38,279 nt of DNA. Source: an uncultured archaeon. Lineage in GTDB: Archaea; Nanobdellota; Nanobdellia; Woesearchaeales; UBA583. The notes below the pieces were generated by a model, which was given only the letters and a program-made list of their open reading frames with translations, did not search any database and was not told where the DNA came from. The DNA lies in assembly GCA_937138345.1 (NCBI GenBank), contig CAKZOW010000158.1:1-38279 (forward strand), read 5' to 3'. Both the position numbers and the translations under genes were made by a program. Positions 1-6,979 of the stretch are shown here, in pieces. Numbering within the stretch: the first letter of the stretch is position 1; the number at the start of each line of letters is the position of its first letter.

Positions 1-504
1 GCTCTAATGGATCCACTAACATTAACATACAACAGACGTGCGTTAAATCTCTCATTTGAAAAGTTTTCATCAAGAGCAAAAAGAGAAAAAAATTTTGAGG
101 TTTCCATGTTGCTTTTTGATTTAGATTATTTTAAAAAAGTAAATGATACTTATGGACATGATATTGGAGATAAAGTGCTTAGAAAATTATGTAAAGTTGT
201 TAAACAAACCCTTAGAAAAGATGACAATCTCTATAGAGTAGGAGGTGAAGAATTTTTAATTTTATTTTTTAAATTACCTAAGAAAAAAGAAGAAGAAATT
301 TTTAAGAGAATTAAAAAAGAAATATCCTATACTATTAAAAAAAAGATACCTGAAATAAAACAAGAAATTACAATTAGTGGTGGTTTTGTAAGATCCAAAC
401 AATATGATTTAAATGAAGATGGTATTTTTGAGTCAATGTATAAAGATGCTGATGAACTTCTCTATGAAGCTAAGCAAAAAGGGAGAAATAAAATTTTAAG
501 TTAG
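1..504 (+). CDS. GGDEF-domain diguanylate cyclase, 3' part (runs off the left edge)
   Basis: The frame is open to base 1, so the true start and any N-terminal sensor domain lie outside the window. Counting from the Met at base 7, the visible 165 residues form one GGDEF domain: DPLT..NRR at the start, the metal-binding FDLDYFK at 37-43, the signature GGEEF at 79-83, and YEAKQKGRN near the end. An inhibitory-site RxxD (RKDD, 70-73) sits exactly five residues before GGEEF, as in feedback-inhibited enzymes. This family makes cyclic di-GMP from two GTP. Active and inhibitory sites look intact, so a working enzyme is likely, which is unusual in an archaeon. The stop is followed after one base by the next ATG, suggesting cotranscription. 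Confidence 0.88.
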   Translation, partial: ALMDPLTLTYNRRALNLSFEKFSSRAKREKNFEVSMLLFDLDYFKKVNDTYGHDIGDKVLRKLCKVVKQTLRKDDNLYRVGGEEFLILFFKLPKKKEEEIFKRIKKEISYTIKKKIPEIKQEITISGGFVRSKQYDLNEDGIFESMYKDADELLYEAKQKGRNKILS

Positions 505-505
505 A

Positions 506-742
506 ATGGTTCTTGTATACAAACTAGTTAGATGTTCAAATTGCGGATTATTTCAGGTAACTACTTCTGAAAAATCACTTAAATGTCAAAAATGTCAAAA
601 GTCAAAAGTTCTCTCATCATTGAAGATATTTTATCGAACTGAAGATGGAAGAGATGCTGCAAGAAAACTCTCAGAGCTAAAAGAAGAAGAAGCTATTAAA
701 AAAGAGAAATTTAGTATGGAATTCTCCCACTATACTAGATAA
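506..742 (+). CDS. Small zinc-ribbon protein (DUF1922-like)
   Basis: This 78-residue protein has two CxxC pairs (C9/C12 and C27/C30) that would hold one zinc ion, then a charged helical tail. The order YKLVRC..CG, CxxC, and an FYRTEDGRDAARKLSELK-like segment resembles the archaeal DUF1922 zinc-ribbon family, whose role is unknown. The ATG follows the GGDEF stop by one base, so it is probably translated from the same transcript. The next gene has its own TATA box, so this is likely the last gene of the unit. Confidence 0.7.
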   Translation: MVLVYKLVRCSNCGLFQVTTSEKSLKCQKCQKSKVLSSLKIFYRTEDGRDAARKLSELKEEEAIKKEKFSMEFSHYTR

Positions 743-755
743 GATATAACAAAAA

Positions 756-764
756 CTTATAAAT
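756..764 (+). promoter_or_regulatory. TATA box of the 785 gene
   Basis: CTTATAAAT begins about 28 nt before the ATG at 785. That is the spacing expected for a leaderless archaeal transcript, and there is no purine-rich Shine-Dalgarno before the ATG. Confidence 0.6.
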
Positions 765-784
765 TACATTTTTACTATTTAGTT

Positions 785-1141
785 ATGGCTGAAAAAGTAA
801 ATTACTATAAGTATTCAACATATGCACTCATTTTAGTTTTAATTTTAGGAGGGATATTATACTCACATATTTCAATTAAAAATCAAGCTTACGAGAGAGG
901 AATTATGTTTGGGCAAGAAAATGCAGTAACTATTATTTTAAATGAAATTAGTTCAGAGGGTGAAATTACAATTGAGACTGGGAGTGGAAATGTTACATTA
1001 ATTCCACTTGTATCTTATACTAATGGATTAATTGATTATACTAATTCAATTATTGAAACTGCGCAAGAACAAGGTTATGTTACACTTAGAACAAATGAAG
1101 GAGAAGTTTCTCTTCTTAGACTCGATAGTATTATTGAGTAA
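785..1141 (+). CDS. Single-pass membrane protein of unknown function
   Basis: 118 residues. A hydrophobic helix at about residues 12-30 is preceded by lysines, so the C-terminal part should face outside. The rest is beta-rich, with repeated short patterns such as GEITIETGSGNVTLIPL and GYVTLRTNEGEVSLLRL. I do not recognise a family. The start is supported by a TATA box 28 nt upstream. The stop abuts the converging HTH gene. Confidence 0.6.
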   Translation: MAEKVNYYKYSTYALILVLILGGILYSHISIKNQAYERGIMFGQENAVTIILNEISSEGEITIETGSGNVTLIPLVSYTNGLIDYTNSIIETAQEQGYVTLRTNEGEVSLLRLDSIIE

Positions 1142-1492
1142 TCATTGATGGCAAATAGTACAATTTGTCAAATTATTTTTATGAGAACAAATTAAACAGA
1201 GATCTTTTGATTTTTGAAATTGAGCAATTAATTTGTTTGTTTCTTCAAATGGAGTACTTTTTTTTGAGAGTATTTCTAAAACTGAAATTTTAATTTTTTC
1301 TTTAAATGGTTTTGAAAATTCGTAGGTTCCCCTTTTTTGATTGAGATACTGAGAAATTGCTGCAGGAGTTACACCGAGTACTTCTGCAATTTCTTTTTGT
1401 TTTAAATTATGTTCTTCTTTCATCTCAAATACAAAAGATGAACGAATTGCTGGAAGAATTTCCCAATACATAATTTCTGTTGGTGTTTGCAT
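1142..1492 (-). CDS. HTH transcriptional regulator with C-terminal zinc knuckle (COG2522-like)
   Basis: The open frame reaches 1573, but family resemblance begins at the internal ATG at 1492: MQTPTEIMYWEILPAIR matches the N-terminus of archaeal COG2522-type regulators, giving 116 residues. A Cro/XRE-type helix-turn-helix follows (LKQKEIAEVLGVTPAAISQ). The C-terminus carries CLIC and CTIC pairs, probably a zinc site. The residues between 1573 and 1492 lack the family pattern and overlap the probable promoter region shared with the divergent gene at 1581. It is likely a DNA-binding regulator; its target is unknown. It converges on the 785 gene with no gap. Confidence 0.78.
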   Translation of the reverse strand: MQTPTEIMYWEILPAIRSSFVFEMKEEHNLKQKEIAEVLGVTPAAISQYLNQKRGTYEFSKPFKEKIKISVLEILSKKSTPFEETNKLIAQFQKSKDLCLICSHKNNLTNCTICHQ

Positions 1493-1580
1493 AATAGTAA
1501 TAGCATTTAAAAATTTATAAACATACTTGTTATTTCTAATTAATACATAAGTATTTATAGAATATTTTCTCATATTTATT

Positions 1581-2000
1581 ATGAATGAATTTTTAATAGT
1601 TATTGGAATTATTTGTTTTGTAGTATTGGTATTTTTAGCATTTTTTGCTGGGAAATCTTTAGGTAAAAGATATATGTTTGATGTTATGCAACATGTTGTT
1701 GAAGAGGAGAAAAAAAAAGCAATTGAAAAATCAAGACATGTTTTAAAGGGTCAATTTAATGAACACCTATCTCCATTTATGGAAAACTTTCCTGTAAAAG
1801 CATCCGAGTGTAGATTTATGGGAGCACCAATTGATTTTATTTGTTTTTCAGGACTAGATGAGAAAAATGTAGAAGAAGTTGTTTTTATTGAAGTAAAATC
1901 AGGTAAAGCTCAAATGAATGCTACAGAGAGGTCAATTAAAAGAGCAATTGAGAATAAAAATGTTCGTTTTGAGACATATAGGATTAGTGACAAGGAATAA
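1581..2000 (+). CDS. Membrane-anchored Holliday junction resolvase-like endonuclease (Endonuc_Holl family)
   Basis: 139 residues. The N-terminus is a strong transmembrane helix (about 4-24) ending in GKSLGKRY. After a charged helix comes a nuclease-like core: ECRFMGAPIDFICF, then VVFIEVKSGKA with the E-x-K pair expected of this fold, then ERSIKRAIENKNVRF. This fits the family described as endonucleases related to archaeal Holliday junction resolvase. A canonical soluble Hjc lies at 24442, so the two probably have different jobs. Anchoring a DNA nuclease in the membrane could suit DNA uptake or conjugation, but that is inference. Confidence 0.75.
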   Translation: MNEFLIVIGIICFVVLVFLAFFAGKSLGKRYMFDVMQHVVEEEKKKAIEKSRHVLKGQFNEHLSPFMENFPVKASECRFMGAPIDFICFSGLDEKNVEEVVFIEVKSGKAQMNATERSIKRAIENKNVRFETYRISDKE

Positions 2001-2028
2001 AAAGATTTGGGCTTGTTGATCTATGATA

Positions 2029-3039
2029 TTATTTTTTAGATTTTGGAGCTACTCTTAAAGCTTGAGCTTCTAAATCGTCTAGTATATAAACATCAGAAGA
2101 TACCATTGCACTACTTATTGCATCATTTAAATCACTATTTGTTTTTCTTCCCTTTACATTTCTAGATTTTCTTCTTAGTATCTGATGCATCTTAGAAATC
2201 ATATTCTCCCCTTCTTTGAAAAAGGAAAAAGAAAATTTGCCCTCTGGAGAGATTTCTAGAATGTTGTGTCCTTGAGATAATGTTTCATAATAATATGAAA
2301 ATCTTTCTATGAGATTAGATTTATGAGGAACTACTCTGACATACTTACCTGATTTATTTTTTGAAGGAATTCTACTAGTAATATCATAACAATAATGAAA
2401 TTTTTTACCATTTGCTTGGAGTCCATTTGGATGAACAACTAAAAACTCATAATCTGATCTTTTCCTTGAAAGTATTTTTTCAATTACGGATTTTGAAAAT
2501 ACATAAGGAGCTTGAGTACTAAATGAGATAGTATCATCCCAATTTGGAAAATAGGAATTTACTAATATAAATTGCTCTGAGAATTCTCTATTAATTTCTA
2601 GAGATACTTCTGAGAGTTTTTTATCATTACTTATCAATGCTACTTTGTCAGTGTCTGATTTTCTTAATAACTCATGAGTTATTGATGCTAAGCAAGTATC
2701 TGAAAAATCTAATTTTTCCCTTCTAGAATAAAAATCTTTTAATTTTCCATACGATGTAACACTTTTTTCAATTCTTTGAACTTCATCATTAAACAATTTT
2801 GAATCTTTTACTAATTCTGAATCTTCAAGTAAGAGTGAGATATCAGGTCTTTGAATGGGAGTTGATCGTTTATAGTTATCACTAAAACTAGAAATATAAT
2901 CAAATTGATCAAATACAGTTAAAGGAATTATTTTTTGAAACCCATTATTTGAAAAGAAATGGTGAGCCTGTATGGTACTAAAATGAGAAAACTGTAAATT
3001 AATTAATGCATTAGTATCATAGAGTACATAATTTGTCAT
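2029..3039 (-). CDS. PIN-domain protein with long C-terminal extension
   Basis: 336 residues. An N-terminal PIN-like nuclease domain shows the acidic pattern of the fold: YDTNALI (D8), DFSDTCLA (D111, D114) and ALISNDKKL (D139). Such domains usually cut RNA. The middle (about 190-290) matches nothing I know; it is rich in aromatic and basic residues and could bind RNA. The tail, with SDLNDAISSAMVSSDVYILDD, looks like the second half of a PIN fold, so a degenerate second domain is possible. No antitoxin-like gene is adjacent, so a toxin role is not supported. Confidence 0.65.
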   Translation of the reverse strand: MTNYVLYDTNALINLQFSHFSTIQAHHFFSNNGFQKIIPLTVFDQFDYISSFSDNYKRSTPIQRPDISLLLEDSELVKDSKLFNDEVQRIEKSVTSYGKLKDFYSRREKLDFSDTCLASITHELLRKSDTDKVALISNDKKLSEVSLEINREFSEQFILVNSYFPNWDDTISFSTQAPYVFSKSVIEKILSRKRSDYEFLVVHPNGLQANGKKFHYCYDITSRIPSKNKSGKYVRVVPHKSNLIERFSYYYETLSQGHNILEISPEGKFSFSFFKEGENMISKMHQILRRKSRNVKGRKTNSDLNDAISSAMVSSDVYILDDLEAQALRVAPKSKK

Positions 3040-3073
3040 TGATAAATAGTAATTTTTTTACTATTATAAAGTT

Positions 3074-3095
3074 TAGTAATTAAAAACCATTACTA
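3074..3095 (-). terminator. Hairpin across the stop codon of the KH gene
   Basis: A perfect 7-bp stem (TAGTAAT with ATTACTA) and 8-nt loop contains the stop codon. It is one of a recurring class of stop-spanning hairpins in this window. Confidence 0.5.
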
Positions 3096-3613
3096 TTTAC
3101 TTTATTTCTCTCTAAATACCCATACATACTTTTATGAGATCCACCTTTAATGAGCATATCTAATGCTTCATGAACTAGCCCTACATTTTCAAAAGCCCCA
3201 ATAATTGATACATAATGATCTTTTACTGCAATATTACATTTTGTAATTTCTTCGATTGCTTTTCTTGTTGAACCTTCTTTTCCTATGATTCTTCCCATTA
3301 CAGTTTTTAATCTTAAATGATCCTTTACCATAGGTTTCACATCAATGATGTCAAAAACCATGTTCTCATCTTCTAATACTAGTGTTTTTTCTGGGTTATG
3401 TCCAAAGTTAATTGCCTGAATTACCTGAGATAACACAAATCCATCTACTGCATTTTCACTCTCAACTAATACCTCTCCTGTTTTTGAGTCTACATCAATT
3501 TCTGAGTTGAAATGTTTAGATATTGTTTTTTTAGTTTCTCCTTCTTTTCCAATAAAAACTGAGATTCTATCTTTTTCTAAATAAAATTTTTCTTCGTGAA
3601 TGTCAAATGTCAT
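3080..3613 (-). CDS. KH-domain RNA-binding protein, archaeal Pno1/Dim2 type
   Basis: 177 residues with two KH domains. The first has IGKEGETKKTIS (from residue 21); the second has IIGKEGSTRKAIEEIT (from 109) followed by AVKDHYVSIIG. Both keep the GxxG loop that contacts RNA. The layout and the linker segment match archaeal Dim2/Pno1 homologues. In eukaryotes and archaea these bind near the 3' end of small-subunit rRNA during ribosome maturation. Length is typical. It appears to be a single-gene unit. Confidence 0.85.
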   Translation of the reverse strand: MTFDIHEEKFYLEKDRISVFIGKEGETKKTISKHFNSEIDVDSKTGEVLVESENAVDGFVLSQVIQAINFGHNPEKTLVLEDENMVFDIIDVKPMVKDHLRLKTVMGRIIGKEGSTRKAIEEITKCNIAVKDHYVSIIGAFENVGLVHEALDMLIKGGSHKSMYGYLERNKVNSNGF

Positions 3614-3688
3614 AATAATACTAATAAAAGTTCATTTAAAAATATTGAGAATACTATTGTAGAAAAATAAAAGAAATAAGAAAAAAAT

Positions 3689-3710
3689 ATTAAAGTATTA
3701 GTACTTTAAT
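3689..3710 (-). terminator. Hairpin terminator across the lipoprotein stop codon
   Basis: A perfect 9-bp stem (ATTAAAGTA with TACTTTAAT) and 4-nt loop includes the TAA stop. Seven T residues follow almost directly on the coding strand, so it has the form of an intrinsic terminator. Confidence 0.65.
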
Positions 3711-4707
3711 TTGCGTGTTCAATTAAAAGGTTTGTTTGGATTCTTTCTAAGTAATCATAAGTTAAATCGATTTTTAGTAATTTTTGTTGCTCTGTTAATC
3801 CTGTTGTATCTTGAGTACAATATACTGTCGCTCTATTGTCATAGAGTCTTGCTGTTCCAGTATTTGGAGTTTCCCCTTGAATTTCTGATGAACATTCAAG
3901 ATTTAATGATGATTCTAAACCAGTTGATACTTCAAAGTAAACATAATCTTCAAAATTTGTTGCTGATGAACTTGTAGGTGAATTGTTTCCAATAAAACAC
4001 TCAGAACCAATAGAGTTTTCTCTGAATAGTCTTCCAAGGTTTGATGTTGGTGAGTGAACAATATCAAATTGAAATTCTACTGTTGATTCTCCTGCAGCTC
4101 TTTGTTCTAAATTCTCAACTCTCACAGGTGCACCTGAACTAGCTGAATCTCTTGTTGATTCAATATCACAAATTGCGACATCTGAGTCGTAATCTTGATA
4201 AGTATTTCCAGATAGACACAGAGATCCTTGTACTTGAGTTTTGTAAGGATAACATGCATATGCTAGAAGAGGTACTGTAGCAGTTCCTGCTCCAATATTT
4301 TCTGTGTATTTAAGGCCTGTAAATGAGACTGCCTGTCTACCTCCTGATCTAACATCAGTTCCTGTTTTTTGAACTCCTCTTAACTGTGGTATGAATCTTG
4401 AAGTTTCATTTAATCCTAAGACGGAAGCATCAGTTCCTGCTAGAGCAACATATGCAGTATTTTCTTCAATATCATATTCTCCAACATTTTCAACTAAAAT
4501 TCTCACTGAGAAAGGAAATCTTCCTTGATCTCTAATTTTCTCTGGTGGAGCTTCTGGTGCAAATTCTAATGTTAGGGCTTGAGAACCTCCAGTATAAGAA
4601 TCTACATTAATACCTGAACCTCCTGAACTTCCAGAATTTCCTCCTGAACTACAACCTGCTAGAATTACTAGCAGACTCATCATCATAATTATTACTTTAT
4701 TTTTCAT
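3706..4707 (-). CDS. Secreted lipoprotein of unknown function
   Basis: Starting at the ATG at 4707 gives 333 residues with a clean lipoprotein signal: MKNK, a hydrophobic stretch, then LAGC and a Gly/Ser-rich linker. The frame extends to 4764, but those codons overlap the upstream gene and would bury the signal peptide. The ATG follows the upstream TAA by one base (TAAAATG). The mature part begins with a beta-sandwich-like segment (FPFSVRILVENVGEYDI) and has six or more cysteines, suggesting disulfides. I do not recognise a named family. It probably works with the two membrane proteins upstream in the same operon. Confidence 0.72.
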   Translation of the reverse strand: MKNKVIIMMMSLLVILAGCSSGGNSGSSGGSGINVDSYTGGSQALTLEFAPEAPPEKIRDQGRFPFSVRILVENVGEYDIEENTAYVALAGTDASVLGLNETSRFIPQLRGVQKTGTDVRSGGRQAVSFTGLKYTENIGAGTATVPLLAYACYPYKTQVQGSLCLSGNTYQDYDSDVAICDIESTRDSASSGAPVRVENLEQRAAGESTVEFQFDIVHSPTSNLGRLFRENSIGSECFIGNNSPTSSSATNFEDYVYFEVSTGLESSLNLECSSEIQGETPNTGTARLYDNRATVYCTQDTTGLTEQQKLLKIDLTYDYLERIQTNLLIEHAN

Positions 4708-4708
4708 T

Positions 4709-5335
4709 TTAACTATCACCTTTTGGTTTATCTTCTGAGCTAATCCAGAAGAAAATCGCTCCAAATATAATTAACATATATAGTAGAGGGTCACTGAGTA
4801 GATCAAAGAACCAATTATTTCTTGTAAATCCATCTTGAATAAAACCAAAACCTTTTGCATAATAATATACTACCACAATTAGTCCTAGAGCTCCTAAGAT
4901 GTATTTCATGATTTGTTGATTTTTCTCATCTTTACCTAAAAGACTAATAAGATCAACACCAAGCATTGCAGCTACAATGTAGAGAGCTAAAATTCCAATT
5001 GTAAAAGCAGTAACTCCTGGGAATAATATAATCATGAAATCTCCTAAAGTACAACCATAGGAATTAACTGCAGGTACACCCTGAGCATAACAAGAATTAT
5101 CTGTAATTGGGAAACTTACTGCAAATAAACCAAACACTAATGCGATGATTACTCTTACAGCCTTATTATCTTTGAATATTTCAACCTTATTCATAATAGT
5201 TAATACAATTGCATAAACTAAGAGAAAAGGGAAAAGATAATGGTAAAAACCACCATCTAGCATTACATTGACTCCTTCAAAAAAATCAATATCTTCAATC
5301 CAATCACTAAGACGACTCATATACATGATTTTCAT
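4709..5335 (-). CDS. Multi-pass membrane protein, paralogue of the 5390 gene
   Basis: 208 residues, about five transmembrane helices. It shares a pattern with the next gene upstream: FFEG, LFPFLLVYA, VEIF, GDFMIILFP, LYIVAAMLGVD. The pair is therefore a tandem duplication that has diverged. A likely start is the ATG at 5335, with later Mets at 5326 or 5320 also possible. No catalytic motif is visible. The lipoprotein gene starts one base after the stop, so the products may form a membrane complex. Confidence 0.68.
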   Translation of the reverse strand: MKIMYMSRLSDWIEDIDFFEGVNVMLDGGFYHYLFPFLLVYAIVLTIMNKVEIFKDNKAVRVIIALVFGLFAVSFPITDNSCYAQGVPAVNSYGCTLGDFMIILFPGVTAFTIGILALYIVAAMLGVDLISLLGKDEKNQQIMKYILGALGLIVVVYYYAKGFGFIQDGFTRNNWFFDLLSDPLLYMLIIFGAIFFWISSEDKPKGDS

Positions 5336-5389
5336 GAGAAGAATTTAAAAAAGTAATTTATAACTTGCCAGTAGTATTTTTAAGAAATA

Positions 5390-6265
5390 TTAGTATTTTT
5401 CATTACCATAGTTCTTTTCCCACTCTTTTTTATTGTTTTGATAACTCTCATCTAAAATATCAAATACTCTAGATTCATATTTCTCTGGTAATTTTCCTGC
5501 ATATTGCTTAGTATACTCTTCTCTTGTTTTTTCAGCATCTTTGAGTTTTTTTGCAAGTTCTTTTTTTTCATCTTTTGGATTCCCAACTACTACTACTAAT
5601 ACTACAAATAGAATAATAATAAATATCACTGGGTCGATAAAAGAAAGTAAGATACTTTTTTCTTGGTCACCTAATATAAAAGTAATTACTACAAATAACA
5701 AAATAAAACCTAGAACAAAACTTCCTGCAAGTAAAAAAACAACTCCTAAAATACCCAATCCTAAAGCTAGAGTTACATTCCAAAGCGACAATGAACTAAA
5801 TGGATCATATGACCAAAAACCAAGAACAATCCCTGTATAGAAAACAACTGCTCCTAACCCAATAGCTGCAACAATAAAGAATAGATAGGCACTTTGATCT
5901 TTTTTAAATAAACCTCTAAATACATCAACTCCTAGAATTGCACCTACAATGTAGAGCATCAAAATTGCAATTGTTAGAGAAGAAATATTTGGAAAGAGCA
6001 TCATCATTAAATCTCCTACACTATATCCTGAAGGTAACTTAAACGATACTCCAAAAAATGTCACAATAAAAGAAATCACAATAATAATTGATTTCATCGG
6101 ATCTCCCGATTTATTTTGAAATATTTTTACTCTTGGTAAAACAGTTACTAGTAAAGCATAAACTAAAAAAAACGGGAAAAGGATGTCAAAAAATTGAGAA
6201 TCTCTTAAAATATCCATACCATCAAAAAAATTTATATTTGAAATAGCATCAGATATTGGGTTCAT
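5390..6265 (-). CDS. Multi-pass membrane protein with charged cytoplasmic tail
   Basis: 291 residues, about six or seven transmembrane helices, then a charged coiled tail (about 230-291, rich in K, E and D). The first 150 residues are paralogous to the 4709 product: FFDGMDIL, LFPFFLVYA, VKIF, GDLMMMLFP, LYIVGAILGVD. The tail is absent from the paralogue. Family unknown to me. A weak hairpin (AAATA/TATTT) surrounds its stop. Confidence 0.68.
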   Translation of the reverse strand: MNPISDAISNINFFDGMDILRDSQFFDILFPFFLVYALLVTVLPRVKIFQNKSGDPMKSIIIVISFIVTFFGVSFKLPSGYSVGDLMMMLFPNISSLTIAILMLYIVGAILGVDVFRGLFKKDQSAYLFFIVAAIGLGAVVFYTGIVLGFWSYDPFSSLSLWNVTLALGLGILGVVFLLAGSFVLGFILLFVVITFILGDQEKSILLSFIDPVIFIIILFVVLVVVVGNPKDEKKELAKKLKDAEKTREEYTKQYAGKLPEKYESRVFDILDESYQNNKKEWEKNYGNEKY

Positions 6266-6326
6266 AAAGAATTAATGAAAATTGTATTTAAATATTTATC
6301 TTTTCATATAAAAGAAGTTAATTGGA

Positions 6327-6632
6327 TTATTTTCTTTTTTTAGGAGTTACTCCTTCTTCTAAATCTTTGATAATTCTTTCTTCATCAAGTAATGTTTGTC
6401 TCACCATTTTTTGAATATTTTGATCAATACTCTCGATGTGTTTTTGTGATTTATTTACAACACTTAACATGTATAAAATTACAAGCATAATTGCAAGAAC
6501 TGTCCAAAACATTACCTTTACTAAAAAATCAGCATTTTCCATACTTAGTAATACAATTGAGACTATATATAAGTATGCTGTTATCAAGAAGTAAAAAATA
6601 GTTGAATCTAAACGACCCACGGAGGGATTCAT
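6327..6632 (-). CDS. Small two-helix membrane protein
   Basis: 101 residues from the ATG at 6632: two transmembrane helices (about residues 12-31 and 38-58), then a charged coiled tail ending in PKKRK. The open frame begins at a GTG at 6641, but that GTG is part of the repeated GTGTCTGG motif, so the ATG is preferred. The first nine or so codons lie in a displaced copy of the tRNA-Arg 3' end, so the present N-terminus was probably created by that event. Function unknown. Confidence 0.5.
   Translation of the reverse strand: MNPSVGRLDSTIFYFLITAYLYIVSIVLLSMENADFLVKVMFWTVLAIMLVILYMLSVVNKSQKHIESIDQNIQKMVRQTLLDEERIIKDLEEGVTPKKRK
6607..6630 (-). repeat. Displaced copy of the tRNA-Arg 3' end
   Basis: TCTAAACGACCC at 6607-6618 is identical to 6701-6712, which covers the last bases of the tRNA plus six bases beyond it. 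GGGATTC at 6624-6630 matches the T-arm at 6717-6723 with nearly the same spacing. In the tRNA reading direction the copy follows GTGTCTGG directly, as at the GTPase and thermosome loci. Confidence 0.7.
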
Positions 6633-6633
6633 G

Positions 6634-6664
6634 CCAGACACTACACTCTGTTTCGTTCTTGCAC
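6634..6664 (-). repeat. Shared insertion motif, copy A
   Basis: Read on the minus strand, the segment opens with TGCAAGAACGAAA and closes with GTGTCTGG. The same two blocks occur at 20119-20150 and, more diverged, at 22423-22451 and 6817-6841. Each sits immediately before a displaced gene end. A small GAAC/GTTC hairpin lies just upstream on the same strand. Confidence 0.6.
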
Positions 6665-6706
6665 AAATAAATTTGAACTAAAGTTCTCATCCCTTAGGAT
6701 TCTAAA

Positions 6707-6781
6707 CGACCCCTGCGGGATTCGAACCCGCGATTTACAGCTTAGGAGGCTATCGTCATATCCAGACTAGACCAAGGGGTC
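6707..6781 (-). tRNA. tRNA-Arg (anticodon CCU)
   Basis: A complete cloverleaf on the minus strand: a 7-bp acceptor stem (GACCCCT with AGGGGTC), a D-arm with the GG pair, a 5-bp anticodon stem with loop CTCCTAA (anticodon CCT, reading AGG), and a T-arm GCGGG TTCGAAT CCCGC. The discriminator is G, CCA is not encoded, and there is no intron. Both flanks carry partial copies of the tRNA ends next to GTGTCTGG motifs. Confidence 0.95.
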
Positions 6782-6969
6782 GTGAGGTTATTATCACAGT
6801 GCTTCAAAGAAGCACGCACAAGAGAGCTTGCGAGTGTCTGGTGTATCCAAGCTATGCTCAACAATGCTTACACATTCTTGGCATCTTGCTCGTTACCTCG
6901 CAAGAGACCAAGGAGTCAGTATAATTATAGTTGAATTAATTTCGTATTAAAAAGATTTGTCTTTATTTT
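6782..6969. other. Structured intergenic region upstream of tRNA-Arg
   Basis: No convincing gene. The stretch is dense in hairpins, including a perfect GTGCTTC-AAA-GAAGCAC stem at 6799-6815 and a TCTTGC/GCAAGA stem near 6880-6905. It contains CACAAGAG...GTGTCTGG on the plus strand (6817-6841), followed by a sequence resembling the antisense tRNA. At 6905-6917, AGACCAAGGAGTC matches the tRNA 5' end (6769-6781) at 12 of 13 bases. It looks like the remains of one or more insertions around the tRNA. A short frame crosses it but has no recognisable product. Confidence 0.5.
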
Positions 6970-6979
6970 TTAAATAAAG
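6961..6979 (-). terminator. Hairpin across the stop codon of the pilus operon
   Basis: A perfect 8-bp stem (CTTTATTT with AAATAAAG) with a 3-nt loop includes the TAA of the last pilus gene. Confidence 0.55.

Noticed and set aside
2029-3039. Toxin-antitoxin module based on the PIN domain
   Set aside because: The protein is far longer than VapC toxins and no small antitoxin gene is adjacent.
6880-6917. A second tRNA gene beginning with GACTCCTTGGTCT on the minus strand
   Set aside because: Only the 5' end resembles a tRNA; no anticodon arm or T-arm with TTC follows.
6782-6969. A short open frame through GTGTCTGG on the plus strand (about 55 codons)
   Set aside because: No start-site support, no recognisable product, and it runs through hairpins and tRNA-like sequence.
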